A stretch of DNA of 38,586 bases from Nemertoderma westbladi (taxonomy: Eukaryota; Xenacoelomorpha; Nemertodermatida; Nemertodermatidae), in assembly GCA_032718475.1 (NCBI GenBank), contig JAUCBJ010000771.1, positions 1-38,586 of the forward strand. The letters are read 5' to 3'. Made by a program: the position numbers and the translations under genes. Below, piece by piece: positions 10,201-19,684 of the stretch (position 1 is the first letter of the stretch; every line of letters begins with the position of its first letter). The notes below the pieces were generated by a model. It searched no databases. It was not told the origin of the DNA and saw nothing but the letters and a program-made list of their open reading frames with translations.

Positions 10201-12145
10201 CAATTAATTTGGACTAAATACAGAGAAAGCATTAAACAGTAATCATAAGATTTTACATATAAATTGTTGCTAAAGTACAACATGTCAATAATATATAAAA
10301 ATTTATGGCAAAGTGACAATATGTCAATATGTATTCGCTAAACCTTTCAGTGGAGTATTGCTACAAATGACTTAAATTATATATTATGACTATTGGACAT
10401 ACTGCACATACCTACAGTATTACCTATACTGTATTTTGATTTAATAATCTTATATTTATGATTTAATAATAATTTAATAATTAGTATTTCATTATGTGAT
10501 GGGAAATAACAATCTTGTGGAAATCTATTTAACCGATCAATCAGCACCATTCTAATGAGCAGGTTGCAGTTGCACGTCCCCAGTAAAACACGTTCCGGAT
10601 TATGGCCGGCTTCATACTGGTAAATGTCTCCGGTACCCGGCTACAAACCAGCATAGAGCTCTTTTAATCCTACTTGATTCTGGAATTTTGAAGCCAGCAA
10701 TTTGCCGCTTATTGTTTACCGGAGTTCTGCTGAAAGAATGGACCTAATAGTCGCAGCTTCTACGAAGGCGGCAAAAAAGTGGATTAATAATTCTTACTTT
10801 TTGTCGGAAACGTTGTGATACTCTGTATAAAACAAGACACATGAAATTATTTATGTCTACTAATCAATCAAACGTAATGGAAGATGGCAGGTAATCAAGT
10901 CTATATCACCCCCAAAATGACCTCACATCTATACTACAGACATAAACAAAACGGCCAGTTTCTGAACAGTAGGCCTACTAACAGTATAGAAAATTCCCTT
11001 TCCCCGTCAGCCCCAGGGCAGACAACGACCCCCCACTGTGTATATTGAATCCTCAGAGATCCCGCCATTTTATTGCCGTTTCATTAACTATTTCGCCCAT
11101 TCATTTTATTGCTTCAATCTTAATAATATCAAACATTTCATATCGTATAATAATATTATTATTTCGTTTCCAGGCATTTTTTAGTTTACAAATATAAGTA
11201 TAATAAGTATAACTTTCAATTGATTTAGATTTACAGACAAATTAATTATTATTTGTAGCATTAAATAAATAATTACTAGTATCAAATTTGTTCTCAACTG
11301 CCTCTAGTACTGTAGTAGGTAATTTAATTTAATTCGAGTTCTTAGAGGAATTGGAGAAGAAGGCTGCTGCTATAAGTCTAGGCTTAGCCTATTGCCTAAT
11401 TAATTCGTTCAAGTTTCACAGTTACATTCTGCTCTGGTGGATCAAAATATATTATTACGTAAGTAAAATGTTTCGAATTTATTTACATTATTTTTTTTTT
11501 ATAAAGTTCAGGTGGTAGTGTTACTGTATAATGTTTATTTTAGTGTATAGACCTACGGTACCGTACACCTGCCGTATGTCATTAAAGGTAAGAGAGATGG
11601 TGAGGGTGGGTTTGTATGTGGTGTTAGATGATGATAATTCACGTGGGACGAGTTTGTGTGTGTTAGATAATACATTTATATCCATAATTCATGGGTTTAT
11701 GTGTTAGAAAATAAAATTATGCGTGAAATGTATGATAGTTTAGTGTGGCATTGATTACCATTAGGCTCTCCAGATGTAATTATTGTCATCTGTTTACTGT
11801 TTTATTCTTACTTTATAGCGCTACCTAAAAGGGGAACCAAGTTGTAAAAGAAGATTTGGAGGAAGGAGTGAATGGAATATCAACCCCCAGGAGAGTGGAT
11901 GGTCTGTACGGAAACTGAACAGAACACCAACGGTTATTAGCATTAGGGGCGGAGCGGATGGACTGTATGGGAACTGAACAGAATATCAACCGCTGAAAGG
12001 AAGAGTGAATAGACTATAAAAGTTGTTTTGATGTCATAACTTACTTGTTTTTTGCCATTTCTTCTATAAGAGAAAGTGTTTTTTGGGTGTTGTGGGGCGA
12101 TTAGAAATTTTCAAACTTACGAATTATTCGCCATTGTTATGAATA
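10201..12145. other. Non-coding AT-rich stretch
   Basis: No gene is seen. Bases 10540-10830 are more GC-balanced than their surroundings and contain a 26-codon ATG frame near 10738, too short to support a call. Bases 11868-12010 hold an imperfect duplication: a block with ggatggtctgtacggaaactgaacagaac (shortened here as tgtacggaaactgaacagaa) recurs as tgtatgggaactgaacagaa. Confidence 0.4.
11868..12010. repeat. Imperfect tandem duplication, about 70-base unit
   Basis: The segment around tgtacggaaactgaacagaa (near 11906) is repeated about 60 bases later as tgtatgggaactgaacagaa, with related flanks (gagtgaatgg and gagtgaatag, gaatatcaac in both). The copies are diverged. No coding potential is evident. 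Confidence 0.5.
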
Positions 12146-12404
12146 GAGACAGGGGGGGGGGGGGGGGACTGGACGCAAATCCCGCCTTGGCGAATTAATA
12201 TCCCGCCTCAATGTTAAATTCTCAATTTAGGGAAAGGAACAGGTTACAGTGGCACGTTATTTTAACCAAAACAATAAACTAAGCACAATAGAACAGGTTA
12301 CAGTTTTATTTTGGAGAGTAATCAGCTGTTATTTGTGTCCAATTTCCTTGGGGAGGGATGAATTTTTATTGCGTCCAGTTTCCCCCCATTTCCCCCCATA
12401 CCTG
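12146..12404. mobile_element. MITE candidate with G/C-rich terminal inverted repeats
   Basis: The left end (12152-12177) reads G16, then actggacgcaaat. The right end (12369-12397) reads ttgcgtccagtttcccccc, then atttccccccata, so ggggggactggacgcaa is inverted across about 215 bases. The 8-mer TATGAATA flanks both sides (12138-12145 and 12405-12412), and an 8-bp target duplication would suit hAT. However, four bases (GAGA) lie between the left copy and the CAGG that would be the element start. No transposase is present. Class and edges are uncertain. Confidence 0.45.
12152..12167 (+). repeat. Homopolymer G16
   Basis: Sixteen consecutive G on the plus strand, at the left inverted repeat of the 12146-12404 MITE candidate. 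The opposite end has two shorter C runs interrupted by att, so this run may have expanded from a shorter terminal repeat. Confidence 0.9.
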
Positions 12405-12412
12405 TATGAATA

Positions 12413-13219
12413 ATATAATTTTTTTGTTATCCTAAAAGATAAAAGGGTTAGGCTTACATTATTATATTTTAAATAATTTACTTCGGTTTGTATCCACGTG
12501 TTATTATTGCAAATACAGTATAATGGAAATTGTTTTCTTTACATGTTTTAAGAATATTGGAATAATTATGTTATACGTTGCATAATAATGAGAAAATAAA
12601 ACAGAAATGTTATAAGAATGCAATGATAGAATTACAATATTAGCTTATTGTCACGCATTAGAAGGTTAATTTTAGAGCACTGGCATAATGACCGCAACGC
12701 AATTTTTTTTTAGTGTTTTTGAAACATTAATTTAATTTAATTTAAAACATTAAGTGAAAGGAGCCGGATACTGTGGTGGTGTTTTCTAATCAAAAACATA
12801 AACAAACTTTATTTCACTTCCGGTCAATTTGCACTGAAGATCACCATTTTCACTTGTAGTCGGTCAATCAATTTCCGCACTATCTGTAATTTTAAGGGTG
12901 GGAAATTTATTCTTGTACATAGTGTTAAAATAAATAACACTGGTGATGATATTAGTACCTGTAGTTCTCGAATACTGCTGAAAGTACACTTTTATTTTCT
13001 GAAATAATGTTAAATCTAGCATTCGTTTTTGAATTGCAATATTATCTGAATATATTTCTTGAATATAGATGTTACTAATAAACAATATTTTAATGTTGAT
13101 GGTTTGCGGGGAATGTACATGTACAAAGTTTTATTTTGAACTAATTTAATTACTGCTACTCAGTCCCTACATACTGCATATTAAGGTGACAGGACTATAT
13201 TGACATTTCGAATAACTAA
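12413..13219. other. Non-coding AT-rich stretch
   Basis: No gene, RNA or clear repeat was recognised between the two MITE-like elements. The 73-codon minus-strand frame at 12864-13085 has no ortholog-like features and no FN3 motif, so it is not treated as an exon of the minus-strand FN3 gene. Confidence 0.4.
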
Positions 13220-13523
13220 GGCCCGCCGAACACTAGAGATGCAAGATACCAGATGCATCGCATTTTATTTGATATATTGATAGCTTTTATGTTATTTATT
13301 TATTTTAATGTATATTTCAAAGAATTTATCATGCATCTTGCATCTCTTCTGTACAGCCTCCCATAGTCTACCATGTATTCTATATTCGAGATGCAAGATG
13401 CAAAAAATAGAACATCGAGGATGTCCTTTTTTGCATCTTGCATCTCTAGTGTGCGTGGTCTGATAGGAAATAATGTATTCTAAAAAAAAATTTGCATCTT
13501 GCATCTCTAGTGTGCGCCGGGCC
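13220..13523. mobile_element. PIF/Harbinger-type MITE, 304 bp, TAA target duplication
   Basis: The left end ggcccgccgaacactagaga (13220-13239), continuing tgcaagat, is inverted at the right end (13496-13523: gcatcttgcatctctagtgt, then gcgccgggcc), about 28 bp with two mismatches. TAA lies immediately outside both ends (13217-13219 and 13524-13526). This matches the 3-bp TWA duplication of the Harbinger superfamily. There is no transposase frame, so it would be mobilised in trans. Inside, a second hairpin (13388-13407 against 13434-13447, based on gagatgcaagatgcaaaaaa) repeats the terminal sequence, which suggests internal duplication or nesting of a related copy. Confidence 0.8.
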
Positions 13524-13526
13524 TAA

Positions 13527-14075
13527 ACTGTATTGCTGTCTCAAAATAAAACAGTTGATTAATATTGGGAGACCAACAGTAGTACAATTCCGTATAAATT
13601 CTGGCGACAAAGCCGCTACAAATTTCCGTCTGGTACAAAAAATTATAAAGGCGACAAAGCCGCTACAAATTTCCGTCTGGCAGCTAGGTGTTATCATGGC
13701 AACTGGCTATAACTTCCCGGCAACATTCCAGCTATTTGTCGCACCCCAAACCATGTCCCGATAGGATTACATGTTAATTTATCCACGGTGGGCTATGGCA
13801 GGTGGCGACATTTCCGGAAAAATGGGTACCATAAAAGCTGCAAAGTAGCCGAGACATTTTGCCAGTCTACAGCCGCCAGACATGGCCTGCAAGCCGGATA
13901 AATATTTCTGAAAATTTGCCAGAAACGGTTTTCCTGGGTCATTTTAACCAAAACAATAAGTGTCAGTTAATAGCACAGGTTTCCAGTACAAATTTCGACC
14001 CAACACGCTGCCTGCCCCTCTTAATTATCTGCCAACACCAACATACAGTACAGTACAAATACAAATTAAACTCAC
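13527..14075. other. Non-coding, downstream part of an FN3-gene intron
   Basis: Apart from the 48-base duplication, nothing was recognised. The minus-strand FN3 gene must continue to the left of 14076, but I found no phase-0 exon with FN3 second-half features in this stretch. Confidence 0.4.
13601..13680 (+). repeat. Two-copy tandem repeat, 48-base period
   Basis: The block ggcgacaaagccgctacaaa followed by tttccgtctgg occurs at 13602-13632 and again about 48 bases downstream, ending near 13680. The copies are identical over 30 bases, so the duplication is recent. No gene is supported here. Confidence 0.8.
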
Positions 14076-14245
14076 TGATTTTACTGCGTTGGAGATCTTT
14101 ATAAATCGAACAGTCCCTGAGTTGGTGTTGTTAACATATAAACCGTAGTGGTTGTTGATGGCTCTGCTTGAATCTACAGACCACGTCAGTTCTATTGACC
14201 AGGGTGATTGCGGTGTGGCTGACAGTTCTTCCGGGATCTTGGGAT
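14076..14245 (-). CDS. FN3-repeat protein, exon 4 in window (first half of an FN3 domain)
   Basis: On the minus strand, acceptor ttttccag ends at 14246 and donor gtgagt starts at 14075. The 170-base exon begins in phase 1 and ends in phase 0. It encodes the start of an FN3 domain: PKIPEELSATP, the B-strand IELTW tryptophan, and HYGLYV. The incoming phase and codon fit the 24428-24625 exon, completing an Asn before PKIPEEL. The second half of this domain is not found and should lie at lower coordinates, possibly outside the window. The ARPC2 gene and the satellite/LINE complex sit in the intron just upstream of this exon. Confidence 0.8.
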
Positions 14246-14641
14246 CTGGAAAATAATGACTGTACTGTAAACACAGACTGTACTGCTGTATACCGGTAGG
14301 CCTACTGCTGTACTGTAACATTGCACACTGTACTGCTCTTTACCGGTAGGCCTACTGCTGTACTGTGAAGTGAAAGACTTAGTGGTACTCCACTACGCCA
14401 GTGCTCTGGTTCTCATTACTCAGGCTGTCAGGCCTCCCCCAGGCAGGCCTTCTACTACTGCATAGGCCTACTGCTGTAGCAGGAGCTGTGTACTGTCCAC
14501 TCAGTTTGTACAACTGTACAATACGGCAATAGGCCTAGAGCTGTAGAGCATAGAGTAATATTTAGGCCTAGTGATATTATAATAATTCAATAGTTGTACG
14601 CTCCTCTCTAACACGCGAGCATCAACAACCGGTACATAAAT
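14246..14641. other. Intron and presumed ARPC2 5' region, rich in TAGGCCTA and CTGTAC
   Basis: This interval separates a minus-strand exon from the plus-strand ARPC2 start. It contains five TAGGCCTA octamers (14297, 14347, 14463, 14530, 14563) and an imperfect duplication of a block containing taccggtaggcctactgctg (about 14277-14318 and 14327-14368). Any ARPC2 promoter must be here or hidden upstream. No TATA box at a good distance is evident. Confidence 0.5.
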
Positions 14642-15556
14642 ATGATTTTGTTAGAAATCGAAAATCGCGTAGTTCGGGAGACATTGGATGTCCGATTCGC
14701 TACGGCGGCTGGGAGTAAACCCGAACCTGTGACGGTAATTGTGGCCGACTTCGACGGCGTACAGTACCACATACACAACCCGGGGGGCGATAAAACCAAG
14801 GTGCAGGTCTCCATCGCCATGAAATTCTACAAAGAGCTGGAACAGTTCTCGGCTTTAGATCTACTGCGGGCGGAATACGGGGATCATCTCTGCGAGAAGG
14901 CTGAGAATGGATACAACGTGAGTTTAATCTACGATCTAACGAGTCTGCCTGCTGATCCTGCCGCCAGGGACTTGCTCTCGAAGAAAGCGGCCTCCTTAAA
15001 GCGAAACTGTTTTGCCACCGTGTTTATGAAGTACTTCGAATGGCAACAGAGCGGCGAGACAGAACATAAACGCGCGGTTATCCATTACCGGGACGACGAG
15101 ACAATGTATGTGGAGGCCCAGCATGATAGAGTCACAGTTATATTCAGCACCGTATTCAAAGACGAAGACGACATTGTAATCGGGAAGGTGTTCATGCAAG
15201 AGTTCAAAGAAGGTCGTAAAGCCACTGGTGCCAATCCCCAGATTTTGTTCAGCCATAAGAACCCGCCGCTCGAGTTACAGAAGACACCGGGAGCTCGTTC
15301 TGGAGATAATATCGGCTACATTACCTTTGTGTTGTTTCCACGTCACTTCACTTCCGCCACGCGGGATAACACAATCAATCTGATTCACACGCTTCGTAAC
15401 TACCTTCACTATCACATCAAATGCACCAAGGCCTACATCCATTCTCGGATGCGCGCCAAGACAACTGAGTTCCTAAAAGTCCTCAACCGTGCGCGGCCTG
15501 ATAGCGACTCGAAGGCTCAGAAAAAAACCATAACTGGTAAAACTTTCAATAAATAG
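14642..15556 (+). CDS. ARPC2: Actin-related protein 2/3 complex subunit 2 (p34-Arc), intronless
   Basis: A single uninterrupted 304-codon frame from ATG 14642 to TAG 15556, about the length of animal ARPC2 (near 300). It opens with [10 protein letters not shown] and carries FADFDGV-like [115 protein letters not shown] and TITGKTF. The protein binds ARPC4 to form the core of the Arp2/3 complex and contacts the mother filament during actin branching. It has no intron, shows no decay, and lies antisense inside an intron of the FN3 gene. I infer a functional retrogene or a lineage that lost the introns. AATAAA at 15881-15886 is a possible polyadenylation signal. Confidence 0.96.
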   Translation: MILLEIENRVVRETLDVRFATAAGSKPEPVTVIVADFDGVQYHIHNPGGDKTKVQVSIAMKFYKELEQFSALDLLRAEYGDHLCEKAENGYNVSLIYDLTSLPADPAARDLLSKKAASLKRNCFATVFMKYFEWQQSGETEHKRAVIHYRDDETMYVEAQHDRVTVIFSTVFKDEDDIVIGKVFMQEFKEGRKATGANPQILFSHKNPPLELQKTPGARSGDNIGYITFVLFPRHFTSATRDNTINLIHTLRNYLHYHIKCTKAYIHSRMRAKTTEFLKVLNRARPDSDSKAQKKTITGKTFNK

Positions 15557-15935
15557 TCTGCTGCTGATTATCCAGACTCCCTAATTATTTATATAGAATA
15601 TCTAATTTAATATTTTATCGATTGAAATCATATACGTAAAGAGTTAAAGTAATCAACTGTCGAATTAAGTAAATAAGAGTTACTTTCCATCAGTGATTAA
15701 ATATAAATCGCACTGAATAACTCTATTAGACGTGAATTCAAATTGTCGAGCTAAAAGTTTTATTATTCTATCAGCGATTCGACTATGTTTATTATTTATT
15801 GATGGTTGTATTTTTTATCTGCAATCCATATCTATTTATATTTAATGAGGTCTATATATATTTAATCTGCAATTAAAAAAAATAAATTTGTATTTTGCAA
15901 TCTTTGATTTCGACAAATCGTATAATAATTTAAAC
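15557..15935. other. ARPC2 3' flank / probable 3' UTR
   Basis: AT-rich sequence after the ARPC2 stop. The only good AATAAA is at 15881-15886, in the A-rich run aattaaaaaaaataaa. This run could also be the relic of a retrocopy poly(A) tail; the sequence does not decide between the two. Confidence 0.4.
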
Positions 15936-16107
15936 AGGTGGTGGGCCGTGGTGTTGTGGTTGAGTCGGTTGCCTTTGAGAGGTCTCGATCCCAGCATGGG
16001 GATGGGTAGTTTACGACTCAAATGCTTTAAAGGGTCTAACCGGGGTACCTTTAATCTTAATGGTAGATAGTTGAGTACCTGATTCATCTGGGGGGGGGGG
16101 GGGGGGG
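15936..16107 (+). mobile_element. tRNA-derived SINE, plus strand
   Basis: The segment near 15955-15966 reads tggttgagtcgg, a perfect fit to the RNA polymerase III A box. Downstream, ggtctcgatccc (about 15981-15992) fits a B box, at tRNA-like spacing. The following sequence does not fold as a tRNA gene and runs into a G18 homopolymer at 16090-16107, so this is a SINE head rather than a tRNA. Exact ends and target duplication are not visible. Confidence 0.5.
16090..16107 (+). repeat. Homopolymer G18
   Basis: Eighteen G in a row at the 3' side of the SINE-like segment. Confidence 0.9.
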
Positions 16108-17862
16108 TGTTATGGTTGGACTGTATGTGAAATTCCTTTAGTCATTGTTCGAGATCATTGGTGTAATAGCCGACTTTACTTTTCAGCACAAATTTTGGAA
16201 TCAAAATTTGTAACTTGCAGGACATTATTATACATCAGCCCTCACCACTAGGATGCATTGCAGCCGTTTAACGCAACAACTTCCCCAGTTTGCGATCAGC
16301 CTTGTCAGACAATATATCAGTCGTGACCGCAGGGTTTTGGTTGGTACATGACATGTTACCGAAGTTATTTTATCTCTTGCCCTGACAACACTGTAAATCG
16401 CTAACCAGTGTACATTAGTTATACTGTAGTTTATTGTTTTGGTTAGAACTCCCGACACCAGTAGCCTGCTCTTAATTCAGAAATTAGTAAAGAAAAAGTC
16501 AGGTGTTACTCGAGTGGTGCGGACACAGGTTGTCTTGAATCGAGTTGTCCCGTCCCGTTTCACTTGTGTAACACGCGACTCACAAGGTTGTCGAATTGGC
16601 ATTCATTCTAAATGTCGTCGTTACAAAATTGTTCAATGTGATGCGAATTTAGCCGAGTCTTCCAGTAAATACAAGTATTCTAGTGAGTGTATTCAATGAG
16701 TTTATAACCACCCGTATACATCTAAAATATTTTAATGTTCTATTATATTATTATTGTTAATGTTTTTATAAAAAATATTTAAATAAAGCGGAAAATAATT
16801 GTCAAATTAACTCATATCGATAACCGTCACATTTAATAATTTTAATGTGTAAATAATGATGAAAACTGTACCATTTAATGGGAAGTATTCTTTATTACAA
16901 TGTACTGTATTAAATATCAAATTTAATTAATTTATTGGCTACTTATTGTATGAGCGATTCTGCGTATTATAGGCTGTTAATGTGATTCACCTACATTTGG
17001 GGTCAGCAGGTAACAAAGCCCTTGCTATCCATGGAGGCACTAATAAAGAACAATTTAAAAACATGTCTATCTAGTGAGAGAAATACACACCAAATTAATA
17101 GCGGGTACAAAATGACATTATACCATCACCTTAGAATATAGAGTACAGTACATAGTGCTATAGTTTAATATACCCATACCGAGAGACATATGGCACCATT
17201 ATGTATAATAAAGTGGGCCCTATAGGTAAAATAATGACGCATGATATTGACACATAATGGCGGTACTCCCTAATCAGTATGATATTTTTGAATCAGTATG
17301 ATATATTTTTTTATTTTTTTATGGATATTATTATAGATTATTACAATAATTATGGTACACGTTCGTGGGGCGTCGAGCAGCACGCGAACTTGAGCAACTT
17401 CGAAACAAGTTCGGTTTGATCTGGAGTCAAAAGTTCGAGAGGTATTTGCCCATAACTTGAAAAAATATTGGAACTTTTTCTCTAGTATGCCCATACAAAA
17501 TTTGGTTGAAAATTGTTTTTTTAAATCTTCAAAAGTTATTTACGAATGAATTTTTCATTACAGACAGACGGACATAATACAGTACATACAGTATGTCGAA
17601 TTCCAACTATATAGGTCATGCGACTGTAGAACAGCTAGGTGAGCTAACAGAAGAACAAATTTAATTAATTATTGTAATTTTGCAATGAACCAATTAATAT
17701 TGGCTCATTGAAATTGCTGTCCATTACCGTCTTGATGTACGTACAGTAGGCCTAATCTTCTGGTATTCTCAGATGTCCATAACTAACTTTCAGGCCTCAT
17801 AGGCCTACATACTGTACACCTGTCTTCTTCTCTTTCTAACGTCACTGTTCTGAATGCATCGA
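16108..17862. other. Non-coding intron sequence
   Basis: No gene is supported. The open frame at 16439-16699 lacks an ATG start and resembles nothing I recognise. Bases 17336-17580 contain a low-copy-looking block ending in acagacagacggac, a type of simple motif that recurs inverted near 24903-24935. Confidence 0.4.
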
Positions 17863-18195
17863 TTACATTGGGGGTTTTAGACTCTGTTGCCGTTGTCTGC
17901 TCTTTCCCCCTGTAGTGTCTGCTCGCAGCGTCATATCGGCGTAGGGGTCGTTTTTATCAGCAGTGAGAGACTGAAGAATTTCTTTCATTTCACAAGTTGC
18001 GGCTGTCTGTTTATCCAGGAAGTTGGTCGACTGCGCCATGGTCCAAACCTTTCTGATTCGATTTTTTGAAATGACGTGTTTTTTATATTCCAATTCGAAC
18101 GCTTCGAATTCACTTTTGGAATATGCCCTAGTTCGAAATATTTTGGATTTTTCTTCAGAAACTACGGATTTAGTCTTTGTTTTCCAACAAAACAT
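17863..18195 (-). CDS. Hypothetical small protein, minus strand
   Basis: An ATG-started frame of 110 codons, MFCWKTKTKS... to KPPM. It is rich in Lys, Glu, Arg and Ser and has no low-complexity or repeat character. A second ATG, at residue 53, has an excellent start context (ggaccATGGCG) and would give a 58-residue product, MAQSTNFLDKQ.... I do not recognise the family. It lies inside an FN3-gene intron but cannot be one of that gene's exons in a simple transcript, since it ends in a stop and the flanking exons join in phase without it. It may be a real small gene, a retrocopy remnant or a chance frame. Confidence 0.3.
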   Translation of the reverse strand: MFCWKTKTKSVVSEEKSKIFRTRAYSKSEFEAFELEYKKHVISKNRIRKVWTMAQSTNFLDKQTAATCEMKEILQSLTADKNDPYADMTLRADTTGGKSRQRQQSLKPPM

Positions 18196-18609
18196 ATTGA
18201 TTAACCTCAGAATATTTTTATGTATTAGCCTAACGTTTTTACTAGTATTTTCGATACTTCCCCAAAGATCTCAAACTCATGCTGTAGGTCTACTGTACAT
18301 TCAGTGTACTGTATTTAGGCCTAATGAACAGTATACTTTTAGGGTTGGCACAAATTAAATAATGGTATAAGGTTGAAGTAATTAATTCAAGTTCTCTGAA
18401 AATGTTTTTATTATAACTTAAATATTATAAATTATTTTATTAATGTAAAGCCGAGCCCGTGGCCTTCCGCTACGGCTTACTAGTCGATAAACTTCTTCAC
18501 CATTTCAAACATAAATTAATAATTAACGAAAAATTAATAATTAATAATTAACGTCCCATAAGTGAGCATTCTCTCAAACAAACTGTATAAAGCTGCTTTA
18601 CTTGGAGGA
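18196..18609. other. Non-coding AT-rich stretch before the minisatellite
   Basis: No gene was recognised. It contains one TAGGCCTA octamer at 18316-18323 and a local taattaataatt-rich duplication near 18512-18552. Confidence 0.4.
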
Positions 18610-19684
18610 AGGATCCAACTTGGATCCGTTCAATCCAACTTGGATCCGTCTAATCCAACTTGATCCGTTCAATCCAACTTGGATCCGTCCAATCCAACTT
18701 GGATCCGTTCAATCCAACTTGGATCCGTTCAATCCAACTTGGATCCGTCCAATCCAACTCGGATCCGTCCAACATCCAACTTGGATCCGTCCAACATCCA
18801 ACATGGATCCGTCCAACATCCAACTTGGATCCGTCCAACATCCAACTTGGATCCGTCCAACATCCCACTTGGATCCGTCCAACATCCAACTTGGATCCCT
18901 CCAACATCCAACTTGGATCCGTCCAACATCCAACTTGGATCCGTCCAACATCCAATTTGGATCCGTTCAATCCAACTTGGATCCGTCCAACATCCAACTT
19001 GGATCCGTCCAACATCCAACTTGGATCCGTCCAACATCCAACTTGGATCCGTCCAACATCCAACTTGGATCCGCCCAACATCCAACTTGGATCCGTCCAA
19101 CATCCAACTTGGATCCGTCCAACATCCAACTTGGATCCGTTCAATCCAACTTGGATCCGTCCAACATCCAACTTGGATCCGCCCAACATCCAACTTGGAT
19201 CCGTCCAACATCCAACTTGGATCCGTCCAACATCCAACTTGGATCCGTTCAATCCAACTTGAATCCGTCCAACATCCAACTTGGATCCGTCCAATCCAAC
19301 TTGGATCCGTCCAATCCAACTTGGATCCGTCCAATCCAACTTGGATCCGTTCAATCCAACTTGGATCCGTTCAATCCAACTTGGATCCGTTCAATCCAAC
19401 TTGGATCCGTTCAATCCAACTTGGTTCCGTCCAACATCCAACTTGGAACCGTCCAATCCAACTTGGATCCGTCCAATCCAACTTGGATCCGTTCAATCCA
19501 ACTTGGATCCGTCCAATCCAACTTGGATCCGTCCAATCCAACTTGGATCCGTTTAATCCAACTTGGATCCGTTCAATCCAACTTGGATCCGTTCAATCCA
19601 ACTTGGATCCGTCCAATCCAACTTGGATCCGTCCAATCCAACTTGGATCCGTCCAATCCAACTTGGATCCGTCCAATCCAACTT
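18610..19684. repeat. GGATCC minisatellite, interleaved 20- and 22-base units
   Basis: About fifty units of two kinds: 20 bases (ggatccgtccaatccaactt) and 22 bases, with an extra ca giving ccaacatccaactt. The left (18610-18760) and right (19270-19684) parts are mostly 20-mers, while the middle is mostly 22-mers. A C/T difference (cgttcaat or cgtccaat) marks sub-types. Nearly every unit has a BamHI site. Long open frames in several frames on both strands (runs of NPTWIRPIQLGSVQ or DGSKLDWTDPSW) are by-products of a stop-free repeat. The array resumes at 21561 after a LINE. Confidence 0.95.

Noticed and set aside
15936-16010. tRNA gene
   Set aside because: A and B boxes are present, but acceptor, anticodon and T stems cannot be formed properly. 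A SINE head fits better.
16439-16699. 86-codon plus-strand frame as a secreted Cys-rich peptide
   Set aside because: It lacks an ATG start and a signal peptide, and its cysteine spacing matches nothing known to me.
17863-18195. Exon of the FN3 gene
   Set aside because: It ends in a stop, has no FN3 features, and the exons on either side join in phase without it.
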